Shown here: one piece after another, positions 60,258 through 64,000 of the stretch | Numbering within the stretch: position 1 is the stretch's first letter | How the letters are laid out: each line of letters begins with the position of its first letter | Assembly (NCBI GenBank): GCA_023053685.1 | Contig: JALIGW010000062.1 | Location: 434,001 to 498,000 of the forward strand | Length of the DNA: 64,000 bases | Reading direction: 5' to 3' | Source of the DNA: Diadophis punctatus similis | Lineage: Eukaryota; Chordata; Lepidosauria; Squamata; Dipsadidae | Position numbers and translations under genes: made by a program | The notes under the pieces: model-generated | Databases searched by the model: none | What the model was told of the DNA's origin: nothing | Seen by the model: only the letters and a program-made list of their open reading frames with translations

Positions 60258-61064
60258 TCAAACCTGTATTTCTATAAAGATGAACGTTAGAAAAGAAAAC
60301 ATGGCCAGAAGTGCAACAATATTCAAAGGCAGCCCTTCCCAATGCAGAATTCCGACTTGGTTACTTGCCATGTCAAGTTGAATATCAGATTCATCCTCTT
60401 CCAGGTCATCTGAGGAGAGAAGATATAAATGTGAGAGAAAGAAACATTTTAATTATTTATGAAATTTATATGCAGCCCATTTGGCAGTTCCAGTCAACTT
60501 TGGGCGACTTGGAATGTAAAGACTTCAAAAGATAACTTGGAAACAAGGGGCTCCTTAGGACTGCGTTGCTGAGACAGCACATGGTGATCAGGAAGCCCAT
60601 TTCATAGTTTACAAGTATCCTTATGATAACAGTTCTCTCATTTTTGTAATAATTAACAGTGCTGTGAGTTTCTGCTAATTTCCACCAGGACCCATCACAT
60701 TTTTCTTTATTGGGGTGTTTTACAATACCATTTAAGCACTGTGGACATCTTGTAAAAGCACAAGGTAAATCTTTAGCACAAGAATGCTGTCCATAATACT
60801 CAAAAGCCCCGCTTCTGGTTTTAGTTATTTCTTGGCTCTCCTCCCCACCAAACTGGAGTCCAGCCACTGGAGACTTGTGATGCAGAAGGATATGAAAAGG
60901 CAAGATGGAGATCTTTTCCACCAGGCTGCACCTTCCTCTTCAGAGCCAGATTCCAAGCTGGAGTCCAGCGCTCCAATCCCATCTGATGGAATGACTGGGC
61001 CCAAACTCCTCTCCAGCTCTTCAATCTCCTGTCTGATTTTCTCTCGTTCCGCCTCGAGTTCCAT
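60258..61064 (-). CDS. SNAPC4-like two-exon N-terminus (monomer 9)
   Basis: Exons 61064-60932 and 60409-60258 (GC donor after 60369). The translation and splice sites are as in monomer 1. Confidence 0.55.
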
Positions 61065-61104
61065 TGCTGAGACGCCTGTAAACAAGACATAAAAGTCAAA
61101 GAAT

Positions 61105-61620
61105 GAATAGAATAGAATAGAATTACACAGTATACAGAATAGATTAGAATTAGAATAGAACACAATGTAGAATAGAATGGAGTGGAGTGGGACGGAACAG
61201 AACTTTATTGTCACTTTAAATGCACACTAATCAGCATACATTAAAATGAAATTTCATTCTTTTCAGCTCTCAAAAGATAACCATGATGCATATACCCATA
61301 TACTTATATGACACAGAGAAACATCACAGTGTAGTTTAGATGTATACATGTACAGGGCGAGAGAAATGAATCTTTAGAGTTTACCAGAACGGATGGCATA
61401 GGAAAGAAAACTGCTACAGAATCTGATAGTCCTGCTAGAAATACTTTGAAACCTCCTCCCAGAGGGGAGCAACAGAAACAGACAGTGGAGTGGGGTCTCG
61501 AACAATGCTTTGAGCTCTAAGCACATAGCGCTTATAAGCAGTATCCTGAATAACGCTAAGTGAGCTTCTCTGCTGTCATCACTACTCTCTGTAGGGACTT
61601 TCTATCTGAGGCGCTGCTGC
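61105..61620 (-). mobile_element. LINE 3' end, monomer 9
   Basis: It is the copy of the 6030-6545 fragment, with no notable change. Confidence 0.5.
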
Positions 61621-61864
61621 CACCAAACCAAATAGGGATACTGTTTGTTTAAACGCTCCCCATCCTGCCTCTGTAAAAAGCAGCCAGGAGAGGAAGAGAA
61701 AGATGTGCTCTGCTCATCCGATGCAGGAAACGCAGACGCTGGTTTGCAGGCTTCACTCTTCATGTACAAAGAGACCAATTCAGATTATAAAAAAGGGCTC
61801 ACCCTCATTTCATTTATGCATTTGATTTATTAATTTATTTTTCACTGCCCAAAGGTCTCTGGGC

Positions 61865-63596
61865 GGCTCCTCAGAGCAGCCCGCGCTGTGTTTTTATGAC
61901 CGATTTTACACCCATTTTCTTGCCATTCGCAGGTGCTTCTGACACGAATAAGCGCCACACGCAAAATAAAGCTCCCGCTCCGAACGTGTGGATGGGAAAG
62001 GAACCCTCGGGAAGGGCCCGAGAGGAAGAGCGGTGGGGAAGGATTGTCCTTTTAAAGAGCCCCACCTGCAAAAACCGCACCCCCACCTCCGTCCACGGGT
62101 CTGCTGCGTTCACACGACAAGTTCGCGGCTGCGGGGCTGGCTCCAGCCCATCCCAGCTGGCTCAATCATAAAGCAAAGCTAATCCAGCCCTGGCTTCCCG
62201 CGGGCCTAGCTGCCGGGCGCCGCTCCCTCGGGCCGAAAGAGGCTGTCGCTGCCCCAACCTGACCGACAGCGCGGGTCCCACCTGCTCAAAGCCGCTACGG
62301 CTGGAGGAGCGCTTAGGAACCCTCGGCCGGAAGCGGGGGGAACACGCCGGGTAACGAACCAGGAAGTGACGTCACGCACGGCCTTAACGGAACCGGAATT
62401 ACAACCGCCATTTTCCCGTCTGAGGAAAGAGAAAGCCACACCTACTTTCACCAACTTGGGGCAAACAATCGCCTAGGCTCCGCCCTCCTGCCCATGCGTC
62501 AGCCAATGCGCTGTTCGCTTTCTTTTCCGGGCTTTGCCAATCTGCGGCCGCGGAGCATCATCCAATAGCGGCGCACAACGAGAGGGAGAGAGCCCGTGTG
62601 GTATGAACACGTGATGTCTTGGAAACAGCCAACCAGGAGGAAAAGAAACAGAAAGGGGAGGTTGCAACGTGTGACGGTATTCAATGAACGGAGAGGACGC
62701 AATCCTCCCGGGGCGCTTCCAGAAGGAGCCGTTCAGTCCGCGCGATCTCCCGCGGCAGACGGTTGGGTTCTGTTGCGTGCCGTAGAAGAGACCGAACTGT
62801 CACGTAGAGGCTCCCCATTCAAGGGCAACCCTCTTCGGCCTCATTACACGATGCGGCCCTCTCGTGGGCCTCCCTCCCAGTGTCTCCCCGCCAGACCAGA
62901 CCTCGGGCGCCCCGGCCTCCCCTCCCTCCCAGGCCTCCCTTCTCCGGAGGACCCTCCCGGACTGCGACTCCCGGCGTCCCCTTCGCCCTACCTGCATCCG
63001 GCCGCATGCGCACTCGAATCGAAAAAGTCCTTCCGTCGTTTCTCTGATTCCCAAACTGAGCGCCTGACCGACCTCGGTCCCCTTTCGGCCAAACTCCGCC
63101 TCTTCCTCCCCTGGCCCCGCCCCCTGTAGCTCTGCTTTCTTGGTCCGATTTCGGAAGTCGGAAGAAAGCCATCCCAATGGCTGGCGTCAGGGACCACGCC
63201 CCCTACTCGACCCTTCAGCAGCCGCCTTCCTTCCATCTGCGTTCGTCCCCTCGCTTGGCTCCTCCCTTGCACCGCTGGCTCCGCCCCTCAGCTCCCTCCT
63301 CCCCGCCCTGCATGGCGGAATTGGGGCGAGGGGCTGGTGGGCGAATGGAGGATTCCCAAAGGGGCTGCAATGGATGGGAATGGATGGAAGGTTCCCTCGC
63401 CGGCCTCGGCTTTCGTGTCCCGGAACCCTTTCTGCCTCCCCGGAGCTACTCGCTACCCCGCCTGCAGCCACGTGGGCATCTCGGGGTGGCCCCCTTTCCT
63501 CCTGGCACCCCCAGTCCAGGTACTCCCTGGCATCAAGATCTGCTTTGTCTCCCCGCTGGAAGGAAGGAAGGGAGAGATCGCGCTCGTTATTGCCAG
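61865..63596 (-). promoter_or_regulatory. CpG island and promoter for the monomer 9 gene
   Basis: It is the same island at the monomer 9/10 junction. CRE at 62367-62374, YY1-type site at 62405-62414. All motifs are intact. Confidence 0.6.
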
Positions 63597-64000
63597 CCTC
63601 AAAAGAAGCCTTGAATATAGCGATCCCTCTGTGTATTATAAGGATTATGAATTAAATTTCACGGCCACCTGATGCCCGGAGACTCCTGGCAGTTTCCTAA
63701 TGATATAACTCGTTTTTGTTCTTGTGGGGCACCTACATTGTGAGAGGGGATGACGGGACAAATAATTAAGGGAAGAGGATAAAAGTGATTGCTGTAAAAC
63801 TGTAATCAGGGCCTTGGTGGCTTTCAAAGCCAGGGTCCTTCTATCTTGGTGCCAAAATAAAAATATATTCTTGTATTCTGTTTGGCGATCAATCGGCTTC
63901 AACACCAAGCTAAGGTCCAGTTTTGGGGACAACACAACGTCCCTTCCAGCTCTGTTGTCTTCTGTTCCGTTCCATTCCTCATCTTTTTTTTTTTATGTGT
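62287..64000. repeat. Macrosatellite monomer 10, partial
   Basis: Only the first 1714 bp are present: the right part of the CpG island and downstream non-coding sequence. The window ends 18 bp inside the 104-bp insertion (from 63983), so this copy has an insertion like types A and A'. It supplies the promoter for the gene in monomer 9. Confidence 0.95.
63983..64000 (+). mobile_element. 104-bp retroelement insertion, monomer 10 (cut by window end)
   Basis: Only the T run and the first bases after it ('tatgtgt') are visible before the window ends. The T run distinguishes it from the empty site. Confidence 0.65.

Larger units (their letters stand above)
55412..62286. repeat. Macrosatellite monomer 9, type A' (mosaic)
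   Basis: It is 6875 bp. The left part is type A (104-bp insertion at 57108-57211). The end of the finger exon carries the type-C His to Asn change at 59297. It has 11 fingers, a count seen nowhere else in the window. It looks like an exchange product between an A and a C monomer. Confidence 0.95.

Noticed and set aside
1..64000. tRNA, rRNA or snRNA genes in the monomer.
   Set aside because: I found no tRNA A/B-box pair in a cloverleaf context and no recognisable rRNA or snRNA sequence.

Overview
The window is vertebrate DNA, most likely from a squamate reptile. The support is indirect: CpG-island promoters, spliceable exons, a C2H2 zinc-finger exon, LINE fragments, and several interspersed-repeat 3' ends of a kind I associate with snakes and lizards ('gagccgcccagag...gggcggcata...' followed by (AATA)n, and 'ggacttcaactcccagaatt'). 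No bacterial or viral gene is present.

The whole 64 kb lies inside one head-to-tail macrosatellite. Nine complete monomers and the first 1.7 kb of a tenth follow each other without any spacer: 1-7211, 7212-14422, 14423-21447, 21448-28472, 28473-34823, 34824-42034, 42035-49060, 49061-55411, 55412-62286, 62287-64000. Both ends of the window fall inside the array, so its flanks and true copy number are not visible. Monomers differ by only a few substitutions, plus two kinds of length change: a 104-bp retroelement insertion that is present or absent, and whole 84-bp zinc fingers gained or lost. I call the types A (insertion, 15 fingers, 7211 bp; monomers 1, 2, 6), B (no insertion, 14 fingers, 7025 bp; monomers 3, 4, 7, the last with one extra base), C (no insertion, 6 fingers, 6351 bp; monomers 5, 8) and A' (insertion, 11 fingers, 6875 bp; monomer 9). 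The order A A B B C A B C A' suggests a higher-order A-B-C repeat.

Layout of one monomer, in monomer 1 coordinates: 1-1310 is the right part of a CpG island; 1311-2134 is non-coding with the optional insertion (1697-1800) and an old interspersed repeat; 2135-3545 is a decayed L1 on the minus strand (ORF1 C-terminal domain, then the start of ORF2); 3547-3649 and 3731-3814 are two palindromic DNA-transposon-like remnants; 3869-5152 is the zinc-finger exon (minus strand); 5183-5334 and 5857-6000 are two exons (minus strand) whose joined frame resembles the N-terminus of SNAPC4, the large subunit of the snRNA-activating protein complex; 6030-6545 is a LINE 3' end; 6790-7211 is the left part of the next CpG island.

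Reading the minus strand as a gene, the promoter and untranslated exon 1 lie in the CpG island at the junction with the next monomer (ETS/CRE, YY1 and CCAAT motifs; donor at 7206). Exon 1 is followed by the SNAPC4-like exons and then by the finger exon. The joined exons end in phase 0, and the finger frame is open in phase 0 from just after an in-frame TAG, so a SNAPC4-N-terminus/zinc-finger fusion is possible. The splice sites needed are weak (a GC donor and a purine-rich acceptor), so this is a hypothesis. The finger exon has no ATG of its own before finger 1. The array may therefore encode a multi-copy chimeric zinc-finger protein of variable finger number, or be a transcribed or silent macrosatellite with a decaying gene, comparable in architecture (not in sequence) to DUX4/D4Z4.
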